A stretch of 64,000 bases of DNA, taken from Prevotella sp. (GTDB lineage Bacteria > Bacteroidota > Bacteroidia > Bacteroidales > Muribaculaceae). Under the pieces are notes generated by a model. It saw only the letters and a list, made by a program, of their open reading frames with translations. It was not told the DNA's origin and ran no database searches. Every line of letters begins with the position of its first letter. The stretch's first letter is position 1. Below, piece by piece: positions 1 through 7,698 of the stretch. The DNA lies in NCBI GenBank assembly GCA_023666665.1, contig JAMPBN010000001.1, positions 1,059,404 to 1,123,403 of the forward strand, written 5' to 3'. A program made the translations under genes and the position numbers.

Positions 1-737
1 GGCCATTTCTGCAAATGCTTGATTGTCTGAAAAAACAGAAAGTGTTACATGGTAGTGGATAATCGCTGTGTTTCTGATTGCATATGCTGTCTTGTTGTTA
101 ATATTTCAGGGATTTGAGCCAAGCGTTGGCAATATCATCGTCAAGGTTGACACCGCAGTGTTTGGTGAAGCTCACATCTATCACGATTGGGTTCCCGGAG
201 GCCGTATTGCTCTCGACCCCGAAGGTCTGTTGGGCTTGATTCCTTCTATTGCCCACGTGCTGATTGGCTATCTATGCGGTATGATTGTTATTGTTAAAAT
301 GAAAAACGATCTCACGCCACTACTGCTGGTAGGTGCATTATTGACCATTTGCGGTTTTACTCTCGATGCAGGCATCCCCATAAAAAAAAGTATGGTCTCC
401 AACGTTCGTCATGGTGAGCTGCGGCATCGGCGCTTCGCTGCTTGCGCTGCTTATTTACACCATTGATGTTAAAAAGGTCGGCCGTTGGGGTGTTGCCGAA
501 GTGTTTGGTGCCAACCCGCTGGCCTTGTATGTATTAAGCTCGCTCTTGGGTTGCCTGCTTTGGAAGATAAACATTAATGGGGAGTGCCTGCCTTACTATG
601 TTTACAAAGCGTAGCTACTCCCCATATTCGGTTCAGAGTCGGCGTTCCCGTCGCTGATTTACGCCCTTGCGGTTACGAGCGTTTGCTACCTTGTCGGAAA
701 GATACTTTTCGACCGCAAAATCTACATCAAACTTTAG
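1..737 (+). pseudogene. Broken NagX/DUF5009-type membrane acyltransferase (5' end outside window)
   Basis: The reading frame from about 56 to 389 encodes a membrane protein segment with the motifs GGRIALDPEGLL and IPSIAHVLIGYLCG, typical of the DUF5009 / heparan-alpha-glucosaminide N-acetyltransferase-like family. The frame is lost at an A8 run (382-389). Dropping one A restores IKKVWSPTFVMVSCGIGA and the following membrane segment. The restored frame meets an in-frame TAG at 612-614 but then continues as a plausible family C-terminus, ending GKILFDRKIYIKL with a stop at 735-737. Upstream of about 56 the frame is also closed (TAG at 53-55), so a further lesion is likely. In life this family acetylates amino sugars at the inner membrane. 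An intact relative lies at 23652-24716. The A8 slip alone could be a sequencing error, but the amber codon argues for real decay. Confidence 0.75.
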
Positions 738-844
738 TGGCTGAACATATTGTGAAGTTTGCCTTTGATTTCATCAAAGACGCTTTCTTTAACTCCATCA
801 CCGTCAAGGTCACCGATCAGACCTGCACCCTTGATGCTTACATT
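734..844 (-). pseudogene. 3' remnant of an unrecognised small protein gene
   Basis: On the minus strand this stretch reads as about 36 codons containing GAGLIGDLDGDGVKES and FDEIKGKLHNMF, then TAA. It has no start codon, and an in-frame stop (845-847) lies immediately upstream. The DLDGDG run resembles an acidic EF-hand-like loop and the whole looks like a real C-terminus, so I read it as a headless fragment rather than chance. It sits between the broken acyltransferase and the end of the restriction-modification island, where an insertion could have removed its 5' part. I do not recognise the family. Confidence 0.4.
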
Positions 845-902
845 TTAGGGGTTATAGTACAGATATAAAACGCCTTTCCTCGCAGAATAGTTCTACTCGA
901 AA

Positions 903-2015
903 TTAGTATGTGTGATGATTTCCGTAGGGCAAAGACGGCTCATTGAACAGTGTTCCTGCAAAAGGATTTGATTCGTAATTATAGTATCCGTGTTTATGGA
1001 TTTGAGAAACGAAATATTCTGTTGCCTCACTTGTAACTGGCAAATCTTCATCGTTGTTTTCCGCCAGATTTTGAAGCGACCGAGCAATATGCCACATTAA
1101 GACAGGAGGGATAGCGTTTCCTATCTGTTTATAAGATTTGGGCTCAGATGGGTTTAATATGAAGTTTTCAGGGAATGATTGTATTCGTGCAGCTTCGCGA
1201 GGAGTAAACCTGCGATATAATTCTCGGTTTGGGTCAACCAAGAGTAATGGATCGCGTGAGTTTATACTCGTTTTTGCCAAATGAGAAGTTATGGTAAGAC
1301 ATGGGCCATTTAGGTCTTGCCATAATCCACGCTTCATATTGTTCTTGGCGTTCTTCATTCCTTGAACGGCACGTTCTGAAAAATAATATTTTTGATCAGG
1401 GATATCAAGCCGTTCAATCACTGCGCTCAAAGGTACACAGCTCTCAATCGAATTGATTGGAGTTGGATAAGAGAAAGTATCACTCAAGTCTTTACGAATG
1501 CCGACTATAAATACTCTTTCACGTCGTTGAGGTATGCCAAACTCAACGGCTTTCATCAATCTATAATGTACGTTGTAACCAACTTTTTCGAATTCTGAAA
1601 CAATCTTGGAGATTATGGCTCCCTTTTGTAGCGTTAATAACCCCTTGACGTTTTCACAAATAAAATATTTTGGATGTTTGATTTGGAGAAAGCGAACAAT
1701 TTGCTTGTAAAGATTTGCACGCTCATCATTGGTGTCCTTTGTAGGGTTGACGGTGCTAAAAGACTGACAAGGAAATCCTCCGATAAGGACATCAACGTCC
1801 GGAAGAGTAGTAAAGTCCACGTCAGAAACATCTGCACATACAGCGGGATGAGCAAAATTTCGATTATATGTATCTACAGCATATTTGTCAAAATCAACGG
1901 CATAAACGATGTCGAAAGCAAGTTGAGGATAGTGGTGTCCTAAATATGTAAAGCCACCAAGTAGGCCGAGGTCTGAGCCACCACAACCACAAAATAATGA
2001 AGCAACTTTTAACAT
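903..2015 (-). CDS. DNA (cytosine-5) methyltransferase, R-M island, first of two
   Basis: A 370-aa C5-cytosine methyltransferase that transfers a methyl group from SAM to cytosine in a specific DNA site. Conserved blocks are in order: the SAM-binding motif I SLFCGCGGSDLGLLGG near the N-terminus, catalytic GGFPCQSF (Cys about 83), ENVKG (about 121), the QRRERVFIVG block, and QIGNAIPPVL near the C-terminus. The ATG at 2013-2015 is preferred because it places motif I at residue 6, as in the family, and begins 1 nt after the stop of the nuclease gene. A longer in-frame start would overlap that gene. It is the last gene of the three-gene R-M operon and differs clearly from the methyltransferase at 3423-4466. 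The target site cannot be read from the sequence. Confidence 0.93.
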   Translation of the reverse strand: MLKVASLFCGCGGSDLGLLGGFTYLGHHYPQLAFDIVYAVDFDKYAVDTYNRNFAHPAVCADVSDVDFTTLPDVDVLIGGFPCQSFSTVNPTKDTNDERANLYKQIVRFLQIKHPKYFICENVKGLLTLQKGAIISKIVSEFEKVGYNVHYRLMKAVEFGIPQRRERVFIVGIRKDLSDTFSYPTPINSIESCVPLSAVIERLDIPDQKYYFSERAVQGMKNAKNNMKRGLWQDLNGPCLTITSHLAKTSINSRDPLLLVDPNRELYRRFTPREAARIQSFPENFILNPSEPKSYKQIGNAIPPVLMWHIARSLQNLAENNDEDLPVTSEATEYFVSQIHKHGYYNYESNPFAGTLFNEPSLPYGNHHTY

Positions 2016-2016
2016 A

Positions 2017-3423
2017 TTAGATAGGATAGCGTTGTTGGATAACGTCAGAACCAAATTCCATTTGATAAATTATGGGCATAACATCAATTTTGCCTTGCTC
2101 AGACAAAGCAAAAGGATTATGAATGCGAACCACAAATACTTCGTTCTTGGTAAAGTAAACACGGTATATGTTATATGCGGCACCAAATTGTTGTGCTGCT
2201 ATCCACTCTTTACGAGTGATGTTTAATGAATCAACCCAAGTATTATTGAATGACGGCCTTGTGGTTCGCTTGGTGGTCTTAACTTCAATATATCGGGCAA
2301 ATTCAGGGTTACCGGGATTTTCGCTTGCCTCTATAGATGAAATGTCATAACCAAGACCTTTGGTTTTGCCAAGCAAAAGGACTTTGTTTACAAGTCGTTC
2401 TCTAAATGCTCTCACGCGGTCTTGTTCAAGTTTAAATACAAATACTTCACCTTCATCGCCAAGGTCAGTAGTTGATTTGATAGCTGTCTTTTCCGCTTTA
2501 AGTTCATCTTTTGTGGATATGGGTATGACCAAATTTGTCGTGGTAAGCAATTCGTGGTTAAATTGACCATTGTATGCTTTCCAATCTTGAATCATCAATT
2601 TTCGGCCATCAATAGATTCAAGGTTATAAGAGTCCAACTCGAAAAATGGGCGCTTTAGGCTTTTAATGAATAAAGCAATAGTGTTGGCTTCTTCGGGATT
2701 GAGCCATATTCTCTCAGAATCATGTTCAATCAAATTAGCGAGTTCAAGTAGATTGAACTGTTCCTTTATGTGTTGCCATTCATTCGAACCTGAAAGTTTA
2801 CTTCGCTTAACCCCATCGGCACGGTCAGATAGAATTCTGTCGTAAACCTCTTGCGCGGTAACATTACCCCTAAGGACATCTATGTTATTGAGAGCATAGT
2901 AACCAATTTCTTGTTTTGACAAAATTTGCTTATTGCTTTGAGCAATATATAGAAGTTTGATAACAAAACAGAATGGTTTCAATTTTATCCCTAAGTCAAT
3001 TTCTTCTTTGACTGCCGTTGCTTTCTTTTCTCCATTAGGAAATTGGAAATTTAAGCATAAGTTTTTGAAGAAAGTCGGAAAGTCGCTTTTGTCAATCAAA
3101 AACCTGCACGATTCTGATTCATAGATATATGTTTCATTGCTTTCTTCATCATATTTGGGGTAGAATAACCCCAAAAGTACACACATTATTTCAGTAAAAT
3201 GATTTTTTACTGTTTTTTGATTGTTAAGAGATAACTCGTTGAAAGATCGAACATGAAATAATGCGTATGACAAGTCCGAGTACGCAGATTGTTTAAAGGC
3301 TGATTCAGTACAAGGGCAATATTTATGAACAATATTTGCATATAGAGGGAGCAGGTCTTCCATTTCCGTTTGAGACTTGCCTCGTATAATAGTGCAGCGA
3401 TATTGATTTTCAGGAGAATACAT
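2017..3423 (-). CDS. DUF3883/PD-(D/E)XK-type restriction endonuclease candidate
   Basis: A 468-aa protein between two cytosine methyltransferases, most simply the restriction nuclease of the system. The C-terminal third has the DUF3883-like nuclease layout: GDEGE (E325), GLGYD (D360), YIEVKTT (E380 and K382) and a following Q-rich helix (Q411, Q412). This is a plausible D...ExK metal-binding site. The N-terminal two thirds (1-300) are mostly helical and unrecognised; residues 160-240 could hold a winged-helix reader. The ATG at 3421-3423 overlaps the TAA of the upstream methyltransferase by one base (TAATG), so translation is probably coupled. A longer start running into that gene was rejected. 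DUF3883 nucleases also occur in other defence systems, so the nuclease call is inferred from motif and context. Confidence 0.75.
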   Translation of the reverse strand: MYSPENQYRCTIIRGKSQTEMEDLLPLYANIVHKYCPCTESAFKQSAYSDLSYALFHVRSFNELSLNNQKTVKNHFTEIMCVLLGLFYPKYDEESNETYIYESESCRFLIDKSDFPTFFKNLCLNFQFPNGEKKATAVKEEIDLGIKLKPFCFVIKLLYIAQSNKQILSKQEIGYYALNNIDVLRGNVTAQEVYDRILSDRADGVKRSKLSGSNEWQHIKEQFNLLELANLIEHDSERIWLNPEEANTIALFIKSLKRPFFELDSYNLESIDGRKLMIQDWKAYNGQFNHELLTTTNLVIPISTKDELKAEKTAIKSTTDLGDEGEVFVFKLEQDRVRAFRERLVNKVLLLGKTKGLGYDISSIEASENPGNPEFARYIEVKTTKRTTRPSFNNTWVDSLNITRKEWIAAQQFGAAYNIYRVYFTKNEVFVVRIHNPFALSEQGKIDVMPIIYQMEFGSDVIQQRYPI

Positions 3424-4466
3424 TATAGGTGTTTTTTTAATTGAATTGCAATTTGTTGTGCCAATAGTGGGGGTACAGCATTTCCAACTTGTTTCAGTTG
3501 ACTTCCTTTGTTTCCACAAAAAACAAATGAGTCAGGAAAACTCTGCAATCTAGCAGACTCTCGAACTGTTGGTACTCGATTGAATAGATAGTGGAAGTGA
3601 TGATTATGACCACAATCTATTGTAAAACTTGGTCTTTGGCTATTTAATCGAGTCCATGCTATGTGCACTTTACGCGTTGACCATAATTTCTTAGGTAAGT
3701 CTTTGTAATTACCTCCATCGGGTACCATAGATATTATTTCTTGTGTTTTGGCAGTATGGATGGTTATGTCATGATTATAGACTCCGTTGCTGCCAGCGCG
3801 ACAAAGTGCTTGATATGATGACAGAGGCTCGCAAACATAGTGAGAACCATCTGTTAAGGAAAACTCCGGCAAATCTTCAAGAGCCTCTTTGGAAGTAATG
3901 GGTACTTTTACCGTAGGATGTGGGAACTCAAACAAATCCCCATTCAACAGCCCAACAAAAACGGCTCGACGTCTATTTTGGGGAACACCGTAGTCTGATG
4001 CAAGCAAAACCTTATAATTGACGTTGTAACCAATAGAAGAAAAATCTGATAAAATAGCGTCACGTATTGTCCCATTGCCCATTGTAAGAATGGTGGGAAC
4101 ATTTTCCATCACAAAGGCTTTTGGCTTAAATTCGCGCACGAAATTTACAAAAGCCTTGTATAATTCATTTCTCTTGTCATCAATAATACGTTTTCCGGCA
4201 ACCGAAAACCCTTGACATGGAGGTCCACCAATAATCACATCAACTTCGCTAATATTATATTTCTCTTTAATGTATGAAGGTGATGTAATCGATAAGTCTC
4301 CACAATAGGTTTTGGCATCTTCACGGTTATGGGAATAGGTCGTAAGGGCATCTTGCCAAAAATCAATGGCAAGTAATCCTTTGAAATCCGATAGTTCGAA
4401 TCCCAAAGACAATCCTCCGCAGCCCGAAAAAAGATCTATAAATGTAAAACTTTGATTATTCATCAT
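3423..4466 (-). CDS. DNA (cytosine-5) methyltransferase, R-M island, second of two
   Basis: A 347-aa C5-cytosine methyltransferase, first gene of the R-M operon. Motif I is DLFSGCGGLSLGFE (residues 11-24). The catalytic loop is GGPPCQGFSVAG (Cys84), followed by ENVPTI (121-126), QNRRRAVFVG (163-172) and QVGNAVPPLLAQQ at the C-terminus. The variable region around 220-300, which reads the target, differs from that of the other methyltransferase, so the two probably methylate different sites or the two strands of one asymmetric site. The start is either of two adjacent ATGs (4464-4466 or 4461-4463). A TAACTTTG -7 element lies 25 nt upstream. Transcribing the methylase first fits the usual need to protect DNA before the nuclease appears. 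Confidence 0.93.
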   Translation of the reverse strand: MMNNQSFTFIDLFSGCGGLSLGFELSDFKGLLAIDFWQDALTTYSHNREDAKTYCGDLSITSPSYIKEKYNISEVDVIIGGPPCQGFSVAGKRIIDDKRNELYKAFVNFVREFKPKAFVMENVPTILTMGNGTIRDAILSDFSSIGYNVNYKVLLASDYGVPQNRRRAVFVGLLNGDLFEFPHPTVKVPITSKEALEDLPEFSLTDGSHYVCEPLSSYQALCRAGSNGVYNHDITIHTAKTQEIISMVPDGGNYKDLPKKLWSTRKVHIAWTRLNSQRPSFTIDCGHNHHFHYLFNRVPTVRESARLQSFPDSFVFCGNKGSQLKQVGNAVPPLLAQQIAIQLKKHL

Positions 4467-4491
4467 GTCAGCGCAAGCACTTTGTTTGATG

Positions 4492-4499
4492 CAAAGTTA
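4492..4499 (-). promoter_or_regulatory. -7 element of the R-M operon
   Basis: On the minus strand TAACTTTG matches the Bacteroidetes -7 consensus TAnnTTTG. It is followed after 25 nt by the ATG of the first methyltransferase. The intergenic stretch 4467-4575 holds nothing else I can identify. Confidence 0.55.
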
Positions 4500-4575
4500 A
4501 AAAAAAATTATGGATTAGCAGTTATGTGCGGACAAGATATTTATGGTGTTGTTTTTCGCTAAAGAGAGCGTGGGA

Positions 4576-5466
4576 TTAGAGGCGGAAGCGGGTGAGGAGG
4601 CCATCGGTGAAGATGAGGTATTTGCCGTCGGGGTAGGTCCAGCGCTCGAGCAGGCCGGAGTATGTGGCGTCGCGGTCAATTTGCGCGGGTGTACCCAAGG
4701 CGAGTCGACATTCCTCGCGGGTCATTTCTACGGCAATTCTGCCTTGGCAAATCAGTTCCCAGTTGTGGTTTGAGATTTGGGGATAGCGTTTGCGAGGATC
4801 GGAAAGGGTAAAGAGGTTATTGAATGTGCGGGCAGACGCGCTTCTGCTACTCAGCACCATCAGCAGCGAGTCCTCCGGTGTGGTGACCAAAAACGGAAAG
4901 TCTGCGTTGCCCTCCTTCACATCGGTGATTTCTGTCTTTTGATAACGTTTGCCGTTTTTACCCGGACGAAGTGTCCATACCTTGCGCCCTTTCAGCAGGG
5001 AGCGGATGTTGTCAATAAGTTCGGCATCCACTGTAAATGGCAGCGGCAGCGGTTTGTTGGCAATTGACGAGAGCGAAGATTCTATAACTGTTGAAATTTG
5101 ACTTCCAAGCGGAGTAGTCAGGTGTATTTCGGTTACGGTGTCGCCGGCAAGGCGAATGTTTTGGCTTGCCGATTTGAAGCGGAGTGTATCACCCTCGTTC
5201 AGGGTTTTGGCCGAAGTTGTCGGGGAATATGCATAGGAGAGTCTGCCGGAGGTTACAATAAACGGTTTCCCCGCGTGCCACTGACTTAGTGGCTGAGGAG
5301 CGATTTTGCTGAGCAGTTCTTGCTCAGCGGTGATTTTGGCGGTTGATTTCGAGGAAGTGTTGTCTTTGATGACAGGGGTTTTCTCAATGCCCGTAAAGCA
5401 CGCTGACAGTGTGGTCAGCGTCAGTGTGCTGACCACAACTATCAGTATGTTTTGGGCTTTGTTCAT
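4576..5466 (-). CDS. Lipoprotein with BamE/OmlA-like C-terminal segment
   Basis: A 296-aa predicted lipoprotein. The N-terminus has a hydrophobic signal ending in a lipobox-like LSAC (Cys23). The last about 60 residues read RIAVEMTREECRLALGTPAQID, then a W-Y-P-D-G-K-Y-L-F strand pattern. This resembles the BamE/SmpA fold, where a residue such as M-T-x-E-x-V/C precedes LG-x-P, but the match is weak and the rest is unrecognised. The gene starts with TAATG overlapping the hppA stop by one base, so it is almost certainly co-transcribed as the last gene of the 11.3-4.6 kb cluster. It probably sits on the periplasmic face of a membrane; no function can be given. Confidence 0.75.
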   Translation of the reverse strand: MNKAQNILIVVVSTLTLTTLSACFTGIEKTPVIKDNTSSKSTAKITAEQELLSKIAPQPLSQWHAGKPFIVTSGRLSYAYSPTTSAKTLNEGDTLRFKSASQNIRLAGDTVTEIHLTTPLGSQISTVIESSLSSIANKPLPLPFTVDAELIDNIRSLLKGRKVWTLRPGKNGKRYQKTEITDVKEGNADFPFLVTTPEDSLLMVLSSRSASARTFNNLFTLSDPRKRYPQISNHNWELICQGRIAVEMTREECRLALGTPAQIDRDATYSGLLERWTYPDGKYLIFTDGLLTRFRL

Positions 5467-7664
5467 TAGAGCAGACTCCAGGTTACGGTCAGACCGGCCA
5501 TTACGATTGCTACCATACTCATAAGTTTGATAAGGATGTTGAGCGAGGGACCGGATGTGTCTTTGAATGGGTCGCCAACGGTGTCACCAACTACGGTGGC
5601 TTTATGCACCTCAGAACCCTTGCCGCCGAAGTTACCTTCTTCAATGTATTTCTTGGCATTGTCCCAGGCACCGCCGGCGTTGCTCATAAATACGGCAAGT
5701 ACAAAGCCTGCGCTGAGGCCGCCGCAGAGCAGACCGATAACACCGGGAACGCCGAATACCAGCCCCACGATGATGGGTACTGCGATTGCGAGCAGCGAGG
5801 GGAACACCATTTCTTTTTGTGCACCCTTGGTGGAGATTTCAACGCAGCGCGCGTAGTCGGGTTCGGCTTCGCCGGTGAGGATGCCCTTGATGGTGCGGAA
5901 CTGACGGCGCACCTCCTCAACCATATGTGAGGCGGCGCGACCTACGGCGTTCATTGTTAGGCCGCAGAACACGAATGCCATCATTGCGCCGATAAACATA
6001 CCGGAGAGTACCAGCGGGTTCATCAAAGTAACGTCGTAGTATTGCATAAAGTCGGCAAAGGTGGCAGACTCCAGAGGTACGTCGATGGGATTGATTTCCG
6101 TGCCGAGCTGAATCGTGGTCTGGCCGATTCGGTGCAGTCCGATTTTGATTTCTTCTATGTATGATGCGAGCAGAGCCAGGCCCGTCAGAGCGGCCGAGCC
6201 AATTGCGAAACCCTTACCTGTGGCGGCGGTGGTGTTGCCCAGAGAATCAAGAGCGTCGGTGCGTTTGCGAACTTCCTCGCCGAGGCCGCTCATTTCGGCG
6301 TTGCCGCCGGCATTGTCGGCAATGGGACCGTAAGCGTCGGTGGCGAGTGTGATGCCAAGGGTTGAGAGCATACCGACGGCGGCAATGCCGATGCCGTAGA
6401 GACCCCAGGAGATGTTGGTCATATCGAAGCCGCTGGCAAGGCAGTAGCTGAGAATGATGCCGACTACTACGGCGATAACCGGGATAGCGGTTGAAATCAT
6501 TCCCAGGCCTACGCCGGATATTATAACCGTGGCAGGACCGGTTTTGCCGCTTTCGGCGAGCTTCTTGGTGGGGTTATAGCTCTGCGAGGTGTAATATTCT
6601 GTAGAGCGGCCGATTACGATACCAACAATCAGACCAACCACTACCGCAAGCGCAATGTTGACCCAGTTTTGAATCCCCAATGCCCATAGAATCAGGAATG
6701 TTGCGCCTACAATCAGAAGCGAGCTGACATTCGTGCCAACGCTGAGCGAACCGAGCAGCTGCTTGATTGAAGCGTTTTCTTTTGTGCGTACTGTGAATAT
6801 GCCGATGATAGAGAGGAAGATGCCCACTGCGGCAATCAGCATCGGAGCCATTACGGCTTGAACCTGAGTCTCTATGGTTTTGGCGGCAGCAGCGCCGAGA
6901 GCTGCGGTGGCAAGAATTGAGCCGCAGTAGCTTTCGTAGAGGTCGGCACCCATACCGGCAACGTCGCCAACGTTATCGCCAACGTTATCGGCAATGGTTG
7001 CGGGGTTGCGGGGGTCGTCTTCGGGGATACCGGCTTCAACTTTGCCCACGAGGTCGGCACCAACGTCGGCAGCCTTGGTATAGATGCCGCCGCCCACGCG
7101 GGCAAACAGCGCCTGGGTTGATGCGCCCATACCGAAGGTTAGCATCGTGGTGGTAATCATTGTGAGTTTATGTGTGCCGGGTTCGTCAACGAGCCAGTCG
7201 AGCAGCAGGTACCAGAAAGAGATGTCAAGCAGTCCAAGACCAACCACTACCAGGCCCATAACGGCACCGGAGCGGAATGCTATGCGCAGGCCGTCGTTGA
7301 GGGTGCGGCGGGCTGCATTGGCGGTGCGGGCTGATGCATAGGTTGCGGTCTTCATACCCAGGAAGCCACTCAGGCCGCTGAAGAAGCCGCCGGTCAGAAA
7401 TGCCACCGGCACCCAGGGGTTTTGCAGCCCGAAGCCATATGCCATTATGGCAAAGATAATTACGAGACAGATAAAGACTATTGTAACAATCTTATACTGC
7501 TGTTTGAGATACGACATTGCGCCTTGGCGCACGTAAGAGGCGATTTTCGCCATTGTTTCCGTGCCCTCGCTCTCTTTTTTCATCTGCGCATAGAAGTACC
7601 ATGCAAAGCAGAGAGCAAGCACTGAGGCGATTGGCACGAGCCAAAATAGTGGATTAATCTCCAT
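5466..7664 (-). CDS. hppA: Membrane-bound K+-dependent ion-pumping pyrophosphatase
   Basis: A 732-aa polytopic pyrophosphatase that hydrolyses PPi and pumps cations across the inner membrane. Substrate-binding residues are in DVGADLVGKVEAG and the following acidic loop (about 200-241, with DNVGDNVGD). The second and third acidic motifs are at TDAYGPIADNAGG (about 442-454) and near the C-terminus (GDTVGDPFKDTSGPS). In GNTTAATGKG the residues A480 and G483 are those of the K+-dependent class; K+-independent enzymes have Lys and Thr there. Bacteroides homologues are known to pump Na+ and, in part, H+; which ion is moved here is inferred. It lies 34 nt downstream of the helicase gene and overlaps the following lipoprotein gene by one base. 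Confidence 0.95.
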   Translation of the reverse strand: MEINPLFWLVPIASVLALCFAWYFYAQMKKESEGTETMAKIASYVRQGAMSYLKQQYKIVTIVFICLVIIFAIMAYGFGLQNPWVPVAFLTGGFFSGLSGFLGMKTATYASARTANAARRTLNDGLRIAFRSGAVMGLVVVGLGLLDISFWYLLLDWLVDEPGTHKLTMITTTMLTFGMGASTQALFARVGGGIYTKAADVGADLVGKVEAGIPEDDPRNPATIADNVGDNVGDVAGMGADLYESYCGSILATAALGAAAAKTIETQVQAVMAPMLIAAVGIFLSIIGIFTVRTKENASIKQLLGSLSVGTNVSSLLIVGATFLILWALGIQNWVNIALAVVVGLIVGIVIGRSTEYYTSQSYNPTKKLAESGKTGPATVIISGVGLGMISTAIPVIAVVVGIILSYCLASGFDMTNISWGLYGIGIAAVGMLSTLGITLATDAYGPIADNAGGNAEMSGLGEEVRKRTDALDSLGNTTAATGKGFAIGSAALTGLALLASYIEEIKIGLHRIGQTTIQLGTEINPIDVPLESATFADFMQYYDVTLMNPLVLSGMFIGAMMAFVFCGLTMNAVGRAASHMVEEVRRQFRTIKGILTGEAEPDYARCVEISTKGAQKEMVFPSLLAIAVPIIVGLVFGVPGVIGLLCGGLSAGFVLAVFMSNAGGAWDNAKKYIEEGNFGGKGSEVHKATVVGDTVGDPFKDTSGPSLNILIKLMSMVAIVMAGLTVTWSLL

Positions 7665-7698
7665 GGTTATGATTTTTAGTTAGAGGGTTATGTAACAG

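Noticed and set aside
1-850. Insertion sequence at the island edge
   Set aside because: No transposase frame, terminal inverted repeats or target duplication could be seen around the R-M island.
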